The notes under the pieces were generated by a model that saw only the letters and a list, made by a program, of their open reading frames with translations, did no database searches and was not told the origin of the DNA. A DNA stretch of 64,000 nt. It comes from Flavobacterium sp. NRK F7. GTDB lineage: Bacteria; Bacteroidota; Bacteroidia; Flavobacteriales; Flavobacteriaceae. Position numbers and translations under genes: made by a program. The DNA lies in NCBI RefSeq assembly GCF_024054195.1, contig NZ_JAMXLB010000001.1:838120-902119 (forward strand), in the 5' to 3' direction. Below, piece after piece: positions 45,296 through 55,370 of this stretch. Numbering within the stretch: position 1 is the first letter of the stretch; each line of letters begins with the position of its first letter.

Positions 45296-46510
45296 TTATT
45301 CTTCTTCTTTTTTCTCTTCACTCCCTTCTTCAGGAGCAGGTTCAACATATTCTTCTACTGTTGAAGCATCTTCTTTACCTTTTAAGCTTTCGGCTTTATC
45401 TAGCATAAAAGATTTAGTTATTTCTCTAATTTCCTCTAAAGTATAGCCTTTTCGGTATTCTTTAATCGCTTTTTTAAACTCTCCCGATTTTTCGTAATAC
45501 AATGCTTGGTGATAGGTGCCTAAAGTAGTTTTAGGATAATGTTTGTCGGCATATTTTCCTAATTCTTGTAATTCAAAGTACGCTTTGTTTTTTAAAATTG
45601 CTGCTTCAATTGCTTTGAAATCAGTTAATCTTGGTTTTAATTTTAAGCCAAATTTTTCTTCTAACTTCGTGTATTTATCAATTAAATATTGCGTATAACC
45701 TTTGTCAAGAGTAGCAATTTTATCTTTGTATTCCATCATAGAGATAGGTTGGTACCCATCATAAATAAAATACAAAGCTTGAGGAATAGCTAATGCTACT
45801 AGAGAGTAATGACTTGCTCCTTTAAATTGATCAAAACGATAATTAAACGTTTTATTTGGAATGGGAGCAATCATTTTATCAAGAGCTTTAGCTCCATCAT
45901 TAATATCTGTCAGGTCACCTTGACCTATGGCATGATAATAGAAAATTGGTTTTTTGATTAGAGGTAAACGTTCTGCTACTCTTGTAATCATTTGTGGAGC
46001 CAATTCTGCTCCAAGTGAAATATAAGCATTAAAGACTGGGTCATCTTTGTATAAATAAAAATTTAAGAAACCAGCTGTTGTGTCATGACCAGCAATAATT
46101 CGGAAAGGTTGTGTTCTGTACTTGCCTTCAATATAAGGTAATAACTCAAATCCAATAAACTCAAAGAAACTAGCTCCTTTTCCAGAAGGCAAACCAGTTT
46201 GGTCATAATCACTATCATCAAAACGTTGTTCGCCATAATTTTGATTGATGGCAACGATGATTGTCTCTGGTAAATCATCCCAATAATTACCATATTTTAA
46301 GTTTCCTTCAAACGGGTTTAAAAGATATTCGCCATCTAACAAGACTAGAACTGGATATTTTTTTTCCACATCAGCTTCATAATTTCCAGGAAGGGAAACG
46401 GTAAATGTTCTTTCTCCTCCTAATTTTTTTGATGGGATAGATTCGGTTATTCTTTGTGAAAAAGCGAATGAAGTTACTAAAGTAAATAGTAAAAGAAATT
46501 TCGTTTTCAT
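45296..46510 (-). CDS. Esterase-fold (Fes/esterase D-like) exported protein with altered nucleophile
   Basis: A 404-residue protein with a signal peptide (ends SFAFSQ) and an alpha/beta-hydrolase domain of the enterochelin esterase/esterase D type (about 25-265): KYPVLVLLDGEYLL, VAINQNYGEQRFDDSDYD and YIEGKYRTQPFRIIAGHDTT. The expected GHSxGG nucleophile is GHDTTAG, with Asp at about residue 143. A later His (KGASHYSLV) could be the catalytic base. The C-terminal part has a TPR-like helical region (YHQALYYEKSGEFKKAIKEY) and a Glu-rich tail. Whether it is an active hydrolase is uncertain. It is 5 nt before radA and probably operonic. Confidence 0.78.
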   Translation of the reverse strand: MKTKFLLLFTLVTSFAFSQRITESIPSKKLGGERTFTVSLPGNYEADVEKKYPVLVLLDGEYLLNPFEGNLKYGNYWDDLPETIIVAINQNYGEQRFDDSDYDQTGLPSGKGASFFEFIGFELLPYIEGKYRTQPFRIIAGHDTTAGFLNFYLYKDDPVFNAYISLGAELAPQMITRVAERLPLIKKPIFYYHAIGQGDLTDINDGAKALDKMIAPIPNKTFNYRFDQFKGASHYSLVALAIPQALYFIYDGYQPISMMEYKDKIATLDKGYTQYLIDKYTKLEEKFGLKLKPRLTDFKAIEAAILKNKAYFELQELGKYADKHYPKTTLGTYHQALYYEKSGEFKKAIKEYRKGYTLEEIREITKSFMLDKAESLKGKEDASTVEEYVEPAPEEGSEEKKEEE

Positions 46511-46594
46511 AACGTTATAAGTTAGTTTGAGTTTATGGCAATAGTTTTCAATTTTGCTTAAAAGTAGAATTGAAAATATGTGGCAATATACTAA

Positions 46595-47554
46595 TTAATT
46601 TTTATTGAGAAGATGTAAAAATAAATAAGAAAGTAGCCCAAGAACTATAGTTAAAATGGTTTGGGATGTCCAAATGATCCAACCTAATGCTGTTCCCGCT
46701 TCTTCTGCTATTCCGTATAATAATAAGACTTTTGAAATAGAAATGGGAAAAGCGCCAATTCCACCGTTGGTAAAACCAACAGCAACGGTTCCGAAAATAA
46801 ATCCCATAATAACGATTTCAAATGAAATTGATGCGGTTTCGGGTATTGAGAATACACAAACATAAAACATCATTAAATAAGAGAACCAAATAAAAAGGGA
46901 ATGGCCTAAATACTTCCATTTCGTTTTCATTTTTAAAATGCTTGTCATTCCCTCAGCAAGGCCATTGAATTTACTTTTAATTTTAAGAATAAGAGGCCAT
47001 TTTGCCCATCTCCATAAAAACAAAAATACAATGATTCCTAAAATTAAAATTCCAGTTAATAAAGCAATTTTTTGAGGAGAAATATGAGAAAAGATAAAGG
47101 TGTTTATAGTGTCAAATTGAATAATAAATGCTGTTAAGACAAAAAGCAAGAAAATAAGTAAATCGACTACTCTTTCTGCTACAATAGTTCCAAAACCTTT
47201 ATCAAAAGGGACACCTTCATACTTTTTTAAAATAACAGCTCGACTAATTTCTCCTGATCTAGGTATAGTTAGATTTAATAAATAAGAGATACTTACTGCA
47301 AAAAAAGAATTATAAAATTTAGGTTGGTATCCTAAATGATTAAGAGAATATTTCCATCGGTATGCTCTTGACCAATATCCAAAAAGAGAAATGAAAACAG
47401 ACAGAAAAACATAAAAATAGTTGGCATTTTTAAAATAATTCTTAATCTGTTCTAACTCCGTTTCACTAAATGAGGAAAATTGATAATAAATTAATACTAT
47501 TCCAATTAAAAGTGGAATAGTAGTCTTTAAAATTTTTTTAAAAGAAAAAGTCAA
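46595..47554 (-). CDS. Lysylphosphatidylglycerol synthase transmembrane-like protein (flippase-like, YbhN family)
   Basis: A 319-residue integral inner-membrane protein with about eight helices and no soluble domain. Family segments include YWSRAYRWKYSLNHLGY, NLTIPRSGEISRAVILKKYEG, GFGTIVAERVVDLLIF and GFTNGGIGAFPISISKVLL. It corresponds only to the membrane part of MprF. Such stand-alone members are thought to move lipids or glycans, but the substrate here is unknown. It starts 2 nt after panD's stop, so it is in the pan operon. Confidence 0.87.
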   Translation of the reverse strand: MTFSFKKILKTTIPLLIGIVLIYYQFSSFSETELEQIKNYFKNANYFYVFLSVFISLFGYWSRAYRWKYSLNHLGYQPKFYNSFFAVSISYLLNLTIPRSGEISRAVILKKYEGVPFDKGFGTIVAERVVDLLIFLLFVLTAFIIQFDTINTFIFSHISPQKIALLTGILILGIIVFLFLWRWAKWPLILKIKSKFNGLAEGMTSILKMKTKWKYLGHSLFIWFSYLMMFYVCVFSIPETASISFEIVIMGFIFGTVAVGFTNGGIGAFPISISKVLLLYGIAEEAGTALGWIIWTSQTILTIVLGLLSYLFLHLLNKN

Positions 47555-47556
47555 AA

Positions 47557-47907
47557 TTAGGTCAATGAATTATCCTTTTCATTTGGGAAAACCAAAGTAG
47601 GCTTGAATTTTTTAGCTTCTTCAAATTCCATTGAAGCATAAGAAATAATGATGATGATGTCACCTCGATGTACCTTTCTTGCTGCTGGTCCATTTAGTGT
47701 TATTTCACCTGTATTTCTTGGGCCTTTGATGGCATAGGTTTCTAAGCGCTCCCCATTATTAATGTTAACGATTTGTACTTTTTCACCTTCTATGATATTT
47801 GAAGCTTCCATTAAGGTTTCATCAATGGTGATACTTCCAATATAATTCAAATCAGCACCAGTTACAGTTACCCTATGAATTTTCGATTTTACTACTTGAA
47901 TATGCAT
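47557..47907 (-). CDS. panD: Aspartate 1-decarboxylase
   Basis: A 116-residue proenzyme that makes beta-alanine for pantothenate. The self-cleavage site is Gly24-Ser25 in [10 protein letters not shown]; the new N-terminal pyruvoyl group comes from Ser25. Active-site segments ENIIEG-like ([17 protein letters not shown]), [23 protein letters not shown] and [10 protein letters not shown] match the family. It lies 64 nt downstream of panC. A TAACTTTG box ends only 4 nt before the ATG, so it may also be transcribed without a leader. Confidence 0.96.
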   Translation of the reverse strand: MHIQVVKSKIHRVTVTGADLNYIGSITIDETLMEASNIIEGEKVQIVNINNGERLETYAIKGPRNTGEITLNGPAARKVHRGDIIIIISYASMEFEEAKKFKPTLVFPNEKDNSLT

Positions 47908-47911
47908 GCTG

Positions 47912-47919
47912 CAAAGTTA
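47912..47919 (-). promoter_or_regulatory. -7 promoter element (TAACTTTG) directly before panD
   Basis: On the minus strand an exact TAnnTTTG box is followed by only cagc before the ATG. No clear TTG -33 box was found, so activity is uncertain. Confidence 0.4.
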
Positions 47920-47971
47920 ATTATTTTGAATAAATTAATTATTTTTTTTTATGAAATCTATTTTTTGTTTT

Positions 47972-48820
47972 TTAATACATTGGAATGTTATCTATGAGTC
48001 TAATGTTTTCTATAAAAACAGCAATAAAACCTCTGTATTTTTTACTATTGTCTTTCTTTTGGCAAATACTAAGCGTTTTTTCATCCGCAATTTCAAAGTA
48101 CTCTAATTTGAAATCTGGGTGCTTTTTAAAGGCTTTTTCTGCTATTTTAGTAGTTTCTTGAGCAGATTTTGTGATAAAATTTTGTTTGGCTTCCTGTAAA
48201 GTTTCATAGATAAAAGAAGCTTTTTTTCGAGCTTCTGGAGAAAGTCGTTCGTTTCTTGAGCTCATGGCTAAACCACTAGGCTCTCTAAAAATGGGACAAC
48301 CTATAATTTGAACAGAAAGCTGGAATTTTTCAACCAATTTTTTTACAATTTGTAATTGTTGGAAGTCTTTTTCGCCAAAATATGCTTTATTCGGAGTAAT
48401 AATTTCAAACAAACGTTTTACAATCGTACCCACTCCGTCAAAATGGCCTAATCGATGTTTGCCTTCCATTTTTAATTCTAAACCATCGTAATCAAATGAT
48501 TCAGACGCTAATTTTTCTTCATAAATATCATCAACATCAGGCGCGTAAACCAGTAGAGTTTCGCTTAAAGTTTTCATTTTAGCTACATCGGCGTCAAGTG
48601 TTCTAGGATATTTTTCTAAATCTTCAATATTGTTAAATTGTGTGGGATTTACAAAAATGCTTACCACTACGATGTCATTTTCTTTTAGAGCTTGTTCCAT
48701 TAAAGAAAGATGTCCTTGATGAAGCGCTCCCATTGTAGGAACAAAACCAATAGTTTTATTTGCTTCAATTATGTTACTTAAATGCAGAGATAAAACTTTC
48801 TTTTGAGTGAAAACGAGCAT
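47972..48820 (-). CDS. panC: Pantothenate synthetase
   Basis: A 282-residue enzyme that joins pantoate and beta-alanine using ATP to make pantothenate. The ATP-binding motif is GFVPTMGALHQGHLSLM. VVVSIFVNPTQFN, the KRLFEIITPNKAYFGEKDFQQ region and SSRNERLSP (KMSKS-like loop) are intact. It is followed by panD on the same strand, so both last-step genes of the vitamin B5 pathway are together. A TAAGTTTG box lies 23 nt upstream. Confidence 0.97.
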   Translation of the reverse strand: MLVFTQKKVLSLHLSNIIEANKTIGFVPTMGALHQGHLSLMEQALKENDIVVVSIFVNPTQFNNIEDLEKYPRTLDADVAKMKTLSETLLVYAPDVDDIYEEKLASESFDYDGLELKMEGKHRLGHFDGVGTIVKRLFEIITPNKAYFGEKDFQQLQIVKKLVEKFQLSVQIIGCPIFREPSGLAMSSRNERLSPEARKKASFIYETLQEAKQNFITKSAQETTKIAEKAFKKHPDFKLEYFEIADEKTLSICQKKDNSKKYRGFIAVFIENIRLIDNIPMY

Positions 48821-48843
48821 GCCTTTTTGTATTAATTAGGATG

Positions 48844-48851
48844 CAAACTTA
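48844..48851 (-). promoter_or_regulatory. -7 promoter element (TAAGTTTG) of panC
   Basis: On the minus strand an exact TAnnTTTG box 23 nt before the panC ATG, divergent from the promoter of the glycogen synthase-like gene. Confidence 0.6.
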
Positions 48852-48882
48852 CTATTTTACTAGATAAATCCATAAATTTTTG

Positions 48883-48890
48883 TAATTTTG
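48883..48890 (+). promoter_or_regulatory. -7 promoter element (TAATTTTG) of the glycogen synthase-like gene
   Basis: An exact TAnnTTTG box 37 nt before the ATG at 48928. Confidence 0.55.
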
Positions 48891-48927
48891 CATGTTTTTT
48901 AAAAACAAATGTTAAACAAAATAAATT

Positions 48928-49734
48928 ATGGAAGAAAAGAGGATATTGTACGTATCATCTGAAGTGGTGCCTTATTTAGCAGAGAACGAAGTTTCCCTAC
49001 AATCATATGAATTTCCAAAAATGATTAATGATATAGGTGGTCAAATAAGAATTTTCATGCCACGATATGGAAATATTAATGAAAGAAGACATCAGCTACA
49101 CGAAGTTATTCGTTTATCAGGAATGAATTTAGTGGTGAATGATATGGATATGCCTCTAATTATTAAAGTAGCTTCTATTCCCAAAGAGAGGATTCAGGTT
49201 TACTTTATTGATAATGACGAGTATTTTAAAAGAAAAGCAACTTTTACAGATGAAGAAGGGGTATTGTATCCAGATAATGATGAAAGAGCCATCTTTTTTG
49301 CTAAAGGAGTTGTTGAGACGGTTAAGAAATTAAATTGGGTTCCTGATGTTATTCATGTTCATGGTTGGATGGCTTCTTTATTACCTGTTTATTTAAAACA
49401 CTATTATAAAAACGAAGGTATTTTTGCAGAGACAAAAATTATTACTTCTGTATACAATTTAGGTTATGAAGGGGAGCTAAATTCAGAATTAGTAGGTAAA
49501 ATGAGTTTTGATAATATTTCAAAAGAAGTAACCAAAGACATTCAAAGTCCGAATTATGAAAATCTAATGAAACTCACTATTGATCATTCAGATGGTGTCG
49601 TAGTTGGATCAGAAGGCTTGAATCCAACTTTAACAAAATATATAGAAACTTCAGGAAAACCTTTTTTACCTTTCGCCTCTAAAGATAAAATTAGTGCTAT
49701 GTATACTGAATTTATCAAAGAACATATTTTATAA
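48928..49734 (+). CDS. Glycogen synthase-like protein, N-terminal (GT5) domain only
   Basis: A 268-residue protein resembling the N-terminal half of bacterial glycogen/starch synthases: RILYVSSEVVPY at the start, GGQIRIFMPRYGNINERR, ERAIFFAKGVVETVKKL, WVPDVIHVHGWMASLLPVYL and a C-terminal DGVVVGSEGLNPTL. The second Rossmann domain (GT1) that completes the active site is absent. The ADP-glucose-binding KTGGLADV segment after the first motif is replaced by LAENEVSLQS. Canonical glycogen synthesis is therefore doubtful. It is followed 17 nt later by the DUF4270 gene and then glmS, probably as one unit. Confidence 0.75.
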   Translation: MEEKRILYVSSEVVPYLAENEVSLQSYEFPKMINDIGGQIRIFMPRYGNINERRHQLHEVIRLSGMNLVVNDMDMPLIIKVASIPKERIQVYFIDNDEYFKRKATFTDEEGVLYPDNDERAIFFAKGVVETVKKLNWVPDVIHVHGWMASLLPVYLKHYYKNEGIFAETKIITSVYNLGYEGELNSELVGKMSFDNISKEVTKDIQSPNYENLMKLTIDHSDGVVVGSEGLNPTLTKYIETSGKPFLPFASKDKISAMYTEFIKEHIL

Positions 49735-49751
49735 ATTACCTTTTTAATTGC

Positions 49752-51407
49752 ATGAGAAAAATCGTTTTAAAGAGTGCTCTATTGTTGAGTGTAATGTTTT
49801 TAATTTCTTGTGACCAAGATTTTAATACTATAGGATCGGATGTTATTGGAGATGATCATTTTGGACTAGAAAAAAAAGAGGATGTTAATGTAATTGCATA
49901 TACAAAAAGAACAGGTCAAGTGCAATCTAATAATTTGCCTTCCAACATGTTGGGTTATTATTCAGATCCGTTTTTTGGAACAACTAAGGCTAGCTTTGTG
50001 ACCCAATTAACGTTAGCAAGTGTGAATCCAAATTTTGGTTTTGAAGCCGATATTACAACTACAGATTCGGTTTATTTATATGTTCCTTATTTGAGCAAAC
50101 AAACTGCCACTGGTTCAGGAAATGAGCCTAATACTTATGAATTAAATTCAACATATGGTGAAGATTTTGAAACAGCAACCTTTGATTTGAAAATTTATAA
50201 AAGTGATTATTTTTTAAGAGATTTTGGAACCAATCCAGAAGAACGTCAAAAATATTATTCTGGAGCAACTGATAGGAGTTTGGTAGAAGCAAATCTTGAT
50301 GGTGTTCCTTTGAATGAGTTTACTGGAGCTTTAGCTTCAGAAACGACTGCCTTTAAATTTAGTAAAGAAGAAATTATAATTTATAAAAGAAATGCAGCTG
50401 GTGATTTTTTGGATAGTAGTGGGAATGTTACTACCGATGAATCTGCTAGAGTAGTGAGTCAAAGATTGGCTCCTGGAATGTGGATAAATCTTGATCCACT
50501 TCGTTTTAAAGATATTATTCTGAATGCGTCTTCATCGGATTTGATAAACAATAATATATTTAAAGAATATTTTAAAGGGTTGTATTTTCAAATGACTGAA
50601 AATAATCCTGATGAAGATGCTCTTGCGTATTTGGATTTTTCAAAAGGATATATCATGATGCAATATCATTCTAAAGATACAGATGAAGCTACTGCTGAAG
50701 TAAAAAAGAAATCGGTTCGAATTAATATGACAGGAAATACTATTAATTTCTTTCAGAATAATTTTTCTTCAGCTTATGAAACTGCTTTGAACAATTCTAA
50801 TAGCACTACAGGTGATGAATTATTGTATATGAAAGGCAATGATGGTTCGGTTGTATTTATTGATTTATTTGGTCCAGATACAGATGCTAATGATGTCCCT
50901 GATCAATTGGAGCAATTAAGATCTGAAAAAATATTGGTAAATGATGCTTTTTTGACTTTTTATGTTAAAAATGATGGGCAAAAAAACGCCACAAGAATTT
51001 ATTTATATGATGCTACAAATAACGCACCTTTATTAGACTATATTTTTGATAGTTCTACAGCAACTGATCCTAAAAACAACAAATTATTATTTGGAGGAAT
51101 TTTAGAAGTAGACGAAGATAATGAAGATTTAGGAGTTAAATTTAAAATTAGAATTAGAAGTCATATTAATAACATAATAAATGGTGATAATCCAGATACA
51201 AATAAAAATGTTAGATTAGGATTATCAGTTACCGATAATATTGCAAATTCTTCTAGTTATGATGTTTTTGATTCTGTAAATTTTGGAAATGAAAAATTGC
51301 CAATCGCTTCAATTATAAGTCCATTAGGTACTATTGTTTATGGTAATACTACTACGGATGAATCTAAAAAACTAAAGCTAGAAATTTATTATACCAAACC
51401 TAATTAA
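49752..51407 (+). CDS. DUF4270 family lipoprotein
   Basis: A 551-residue envelope lipoprotein (signal ends FLISCDQD). DUF4270 features are clear: FNTIGSDVIGDDHFGLEKKEDVNVIAYTKR, SNNLPSNMLGYYSDPFFGTTKASFVTQL and a C-terminal part with LGTIVYGNTTTDESKKLKLEIYYTKPN. It is probably beta-rich and placed in the outer membrane. The function is unknown. The conserved neighbourhood (glycogen synthase-like gene before, glmS 8 nt after) hints at an envelope-sugar connection, which is inference only. Confidence 0.88.
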   Translation: MRKIVLKSALLLSVMFLISCDQDFNTIGSDVIGDDHFGLEKKEDVNVIAYTKRTGQVQSNNLPSNMLGYYSDPFFGTTKASFVTQLTLASVNPNFGFEADITTTDSVYLYVPYLSKQTATGSGNEPNTYELNSTYGEDFETATFDLKIYKSDYFLRDFGTNPEERQKYYSGATDRSLVEANLDGVPLNEFTGALASETTAFKFSKEEIIIYKRNAAGDFLDSSGNVTTDESARVVSQRLAPGMWINLDPLRFKDIILNASSSDLINNNIFKEYFKGLYFQMTENNPDEDALAYLDFSKGYIMMQYHSKDTDEATAEVKKKSVRINMTGNTINFFQNNFSSAYETALNNSNSTTGDELLYMKGNDGSVVFIDLFGPDTDANDVPDQLEQLRSEKILVNDAFLTFYVKNDGQKNATRIYLYDATNNAPLLDYIFDSSTATDPKNNKLLFGGILEVDEDNEDLGVKFKIRIRSHINNIINGDNPDTNKNVRLGLSVTDNIANSSSYDVFDSVNFGNEKLPIASIISPLGTIVYGNTTTDESKKLKLEIYYTKPN

Positions 51408-51415
51408 TTATTTTT

Positions 51416-53263
51416 ATGTGTGGAATTGTAGGTTATATAGGGCATAGAGATGCATATCCAGTTTTAATCAAAGGTTTAAAAAGATTAGAATATAGAGGAT
51501 ATGATAGTGCTGGTATTGTACTGTATGATGGTACAGATACTAAATTGTCAAAAACAAAAGGTAAAGTTTCAGATTTGGAAATTAAAGCTGAAAAAGAAAA
51601 TACTAAAGTTGGTAAAATTGGTATGGGTCACACACGTTGGGCAACACATGGAGTTCCTAATGATGTAAATTCACACCCGCATTATTCTAATTCTGGAAAT
51701 TTGGTAATCATACATAATGGGATTATAGAAAACTATGAACCTATTAAGAAAGAATTAATTAAAAGGGGTTATAGTTTTCAGTCAGATACCGACACTGAGG
51801 TTTTGGTCAATCTAATTGAAGATGTTAAAAAGAAAGAAAATGTAGGCTTAGGTAAAGCGGTTCAAATTGCTCTTAACCAAGTAGTTGGCGCTTATGCAAT
51901 TGCTGTTTTTGACAAGCAAAAGCCTGATGAAATTGTAGTTGCTAGACTAGGAAGTCCATTAGCAATAGGTATAGGAGAAGATGAGTTTTTTATCGCTTCC
52001 GATGCTACTCCTTTTATAGAATACACATCCAATGCTATTTATTTAGAAGATGAAGAAATGGCCATTGTGCGCTTACATAAACCTATGAAGGTTCGTAAAA
52101 TTAAAGACGATTCTTTAGTAGACCCTTATGTTCAAGAGTTGCAAATGAACTTAGAGCAAATTGAAAAAGGGGGTTATGAGCATTTTATGTTGAAAGAGAT
52201 TTATGAACAACCCAATGTTATTAAAGACACTTACAGAGGTAGGCTTTTGGCGAATAAAGGAATTATTCAGATGGCTGGCGTCGAAGATAATATTGAAAAG
52301 TTCTTAAATGCTGAACGTATTATAATTGTTGCTTGCGGAACGTCATGGCATGCTGGGTTAGTAGCAGAATATATAATTGAAGAATTTGCAAGAATACCAG
52401 TAGAGGTTGAGTATGCTTCTGAATTTAGATACAGAAACCCAATCATTAGTAAAGACGATGTGGTTATAGCAATATCCCAATCAGGAGAGACAGCAGATAC
52501 TTTGGCTGCAATTAAATTGGCTAAAGAAAATGGGGCTTTTGTGTTTGGTGTATGTAATGTAGTAGGGTCTTCAATTTCAAGAGAAACAAATGCAGGGGCT
52601 TACACACATGCGGGGCCTGAAATTGGTGTGGCTTCAACAAAAGCATTTACTACGCAAATTACTATTTTAACTTTATTGGCTTTGCGATTAGCTAAGGCAA
52701 ATGGTAAAATGGCGAATTCAGATTATCAAAGATATTTATTAGAATTGGAATTAATTCCAGAAAAAGTTGCCGAAGCACTACATACAAATGAGGTTGCTAA
52801 AGAAATTGCAAAAATTTATAAAGACGCCCCAAATTGCTTGTATTTAGGGAGAGGGTATAATTTTCCAGTAGCTTTAGAAGGAGCTTTAAAATTAAAAGAA
52901 ATCTCTTATATACATGCTGAGGGTTATCCTGCTGCAGAAATGAAACATGGTCCTATTGCATTAATTGATGAGTCAATGCCAGTTGTGATTATAGCGCCAA
53001 ACAAAGGGCATTATGATAAAGTGGTTAGTAATATTCAAGAAATTAAATCGAGAAGTGGTAAAATTATAGCAGTTGTCACCAAAGGAGATGTTCAAGTGAA
53101 AGCCTTGGCAGACCACGTGATTGAAATACCAGAAACTACAGAGGCATTAACCCCTTTATTAACAACAATTCCATTGCAATTACTGTCCTATCATATTGCA
53201 GTAATGAGAGGTTGTAATGTGGATCAACCTAGGAATTTAGCAAAATCAGTTACTGTAGAATAG
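51416..53263 (+). CDS. glmS: Glutamine--fructose-6-phosphate aminotransferase (isomerising)
   Basis: A 615-residue enzyme that makes glucosamine-6-phosphate for peptidoglycan and LPS. The glutaminase domain begins MCGIVGYIGHRDAY with the nucleophilic Cys2. GHTRWATHGVPNDVNSHPH and IIHNGIIENYEP follow. Two SIS domains (about 290-420 and 460-600) show CGTSWHAGLVAEY, ISQSGETADTLAA, AEGYPAAEMKHGPIALID and the C-terminal DQPRNLAKSVTVE. No glmS riboswitch-like leader is visible; the start is 8 nt after the DUF4270 stop. A perfect 42-bp palindromic terminator follows. Confidence 0.97.
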   Translation: MCGIVGYIGHRDAYPVLIKGLKRLEYRGYDSAGIVLYDGTDTKLSKTKGKVSDLEIKAEKENTKVGKIGMGHTRWATHGVPNDVNSHPHYSNSGNLVIIHNGIIENYEPIKKELIKRGYSFQSDTDTEVLVNLIEDVKKKENVGLGKAVQIALNQVVGAYAIAVFDKQKPDEIVVARLGSPLAIGIGEDEFFIASDATPFIEYTSNAIYLEDEEMAIVRLHKPMKVRKIKDDSLVDPYVQELQMNLEQIEKGGYEHFMLKEIYEQPNVIKDTYRGRLLANKGIIQMAGVEDNIEKFLNAERIIIVACGTSWHAGLVAEYIIEEFARIPVEVEYASEFRYRNPIISKDDVVIAISQSGETADTLAAIKLAKENGAFVFGVCNVVGSSISRETNAGAYTHAGPEIGVASTKAFTTQITILTLLALRLAKANGKMANSDYQRYLLELELIPEKVAEALHTNEVAKEIAKIYKDAPNCLYLGRGYNFPVALEGALKLKEISYIHAEGYPAAEMKHGPIALIDESMPVVIIAPNKGHYDKVVSNIQEIKSRSGKIIAVVTKGDVQVKALADHVIEIPETTEALTPLLTTIPLQLLSYHIAVMRGCNVDQPRNLAKSVTVE

Positions 53264-53304
53264 CAATAAAAAAGCGAAAATTTAAATTTTCGCTTTTTTA
53301 TTGC
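53263..53304 (+). terminator. Perfect 42-bp palindrome / terminator after glmS
   Basis: The 21-nt arms are exactly self-complementary (GCAATAAAAAAGCGAAAATT... and its mirror), with GCGAAAA/TTTTCGC as the core and A-run/T-run flanks. It directly overlaps the last base of the glmS stop codon. Function as a terminator is likely. Confidence 0.85.
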
Positions 53305-53323
53305 AAAAAATTCAAAAAATAAA

Positions 53324-53355
53324 TTGCAAAAGTGTCGACAAAAAAACTATCTTTG
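53324..53355 (+). promoter_or_regulatory. atpD promoter (TTG-N21-TATCTTTG)
   Basis: TTG at 53324-53326 and an exact TAnnTTTG box at 53348-53355, 60 nt before the atpD ATG. Both elements match the Bacteroidota consensus, with a slightly long spacer. Confidence 0.7.
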
Positions 53356-53412
53356 CACTCTGAAAAATAGAAGAGTTTTTCAATACTAAATAGCTATTTA
53401 ATAAATACATAA

Positions 53413-54927
<1,515 letters not shown>

Positions 54928-54997
54928 TAGAATTATGAATTGCGAATTATTAATTTCCGTAATTTGTGATTTTAAATTCGTATTTAATTAAAAAATT

Positions 54998-55279
54998 ATG
55001 ATTTTAGAAATAGTATCGCCAGAAGCAACATTATTTAAAGGAGAAGTTACCTCTGTAGCAGTTCCTGGAGTAAATGGTGAATTCCAGATGTTAAATAATC
55101 ACGCTCCTATAGTGTCTTTATTAACAAAAGGAAACGTTAAGATTAATGCTCAAAACATAGTTATTGAAAAAGAATTTGTTTCTAAATTCAATAAAGTGAA
55201 TGAGCAAACATTTTGGTTGCCAATTAATTCAGGTACTATCGAGATGAAAGATAATAAAGTGATTGTTTTAGCTGACTAA
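54998..55279 (+). CDS. atpC: F1Fo ATP synthase subunit epsilon (short form)
   Basis: A 93-residue protein containing only the N-terminal beta-sandwich of the epsilon subunit: MILEIVSPEATLFKGEVTSVAVPGVNGEFQMLNNHAPIVSLL. The usual C-terminal helical hairpin, which inhibits ATP hydrolysis in other bacteria, is missing; typical epsilon subunits have about 130-140 residues. It follows atpD after 70 nt and is closed by a terminator, so it is not truncated by a frameshift visible here. Confidence 0.93.
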   Translation: MILEIVSPEATLFKGEVTSVAVPGVNGEFQMLNNHAPIVSLLTKGNVKINAQNIVIEKEFVSKFNKVNEQTFWLPINSGTIEMKDNKVIVLAD

Positions 55280-55300
55280 AATAATTACTTTCAAACTTAT

Positions 55301-55335
55301 ATAAGCCTTGCAATTTGTAGGGCTTATTTTTTTTT
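55301..55335 (+). terminator. Terminator after atpC
   Basis: AAGCC-ttgcaatttgta-GGGCTT followed by ATTTTTTTTTT-like T-run. Confidence 0.7.
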
Positions 55336-55370
55336 GCAATATTTGCGATGAAACAAACAATACGTAAACT

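Noticed and set aside
43929-45632. Several open frames of 90-100 codons on the + strand opposite radA and the esterase-like gene
   Set aside because: They lie entirely antisense to a well-supported gene pair, have no family features and no leader; they are shadows.
51300-51420. glmS ribozyme/riboswitch upstream of glmS
   Set aside because: glmS starts 8 nt after the preceding stop codon and no ribozyme core is visible; that RNA is typical of Firmicutes.
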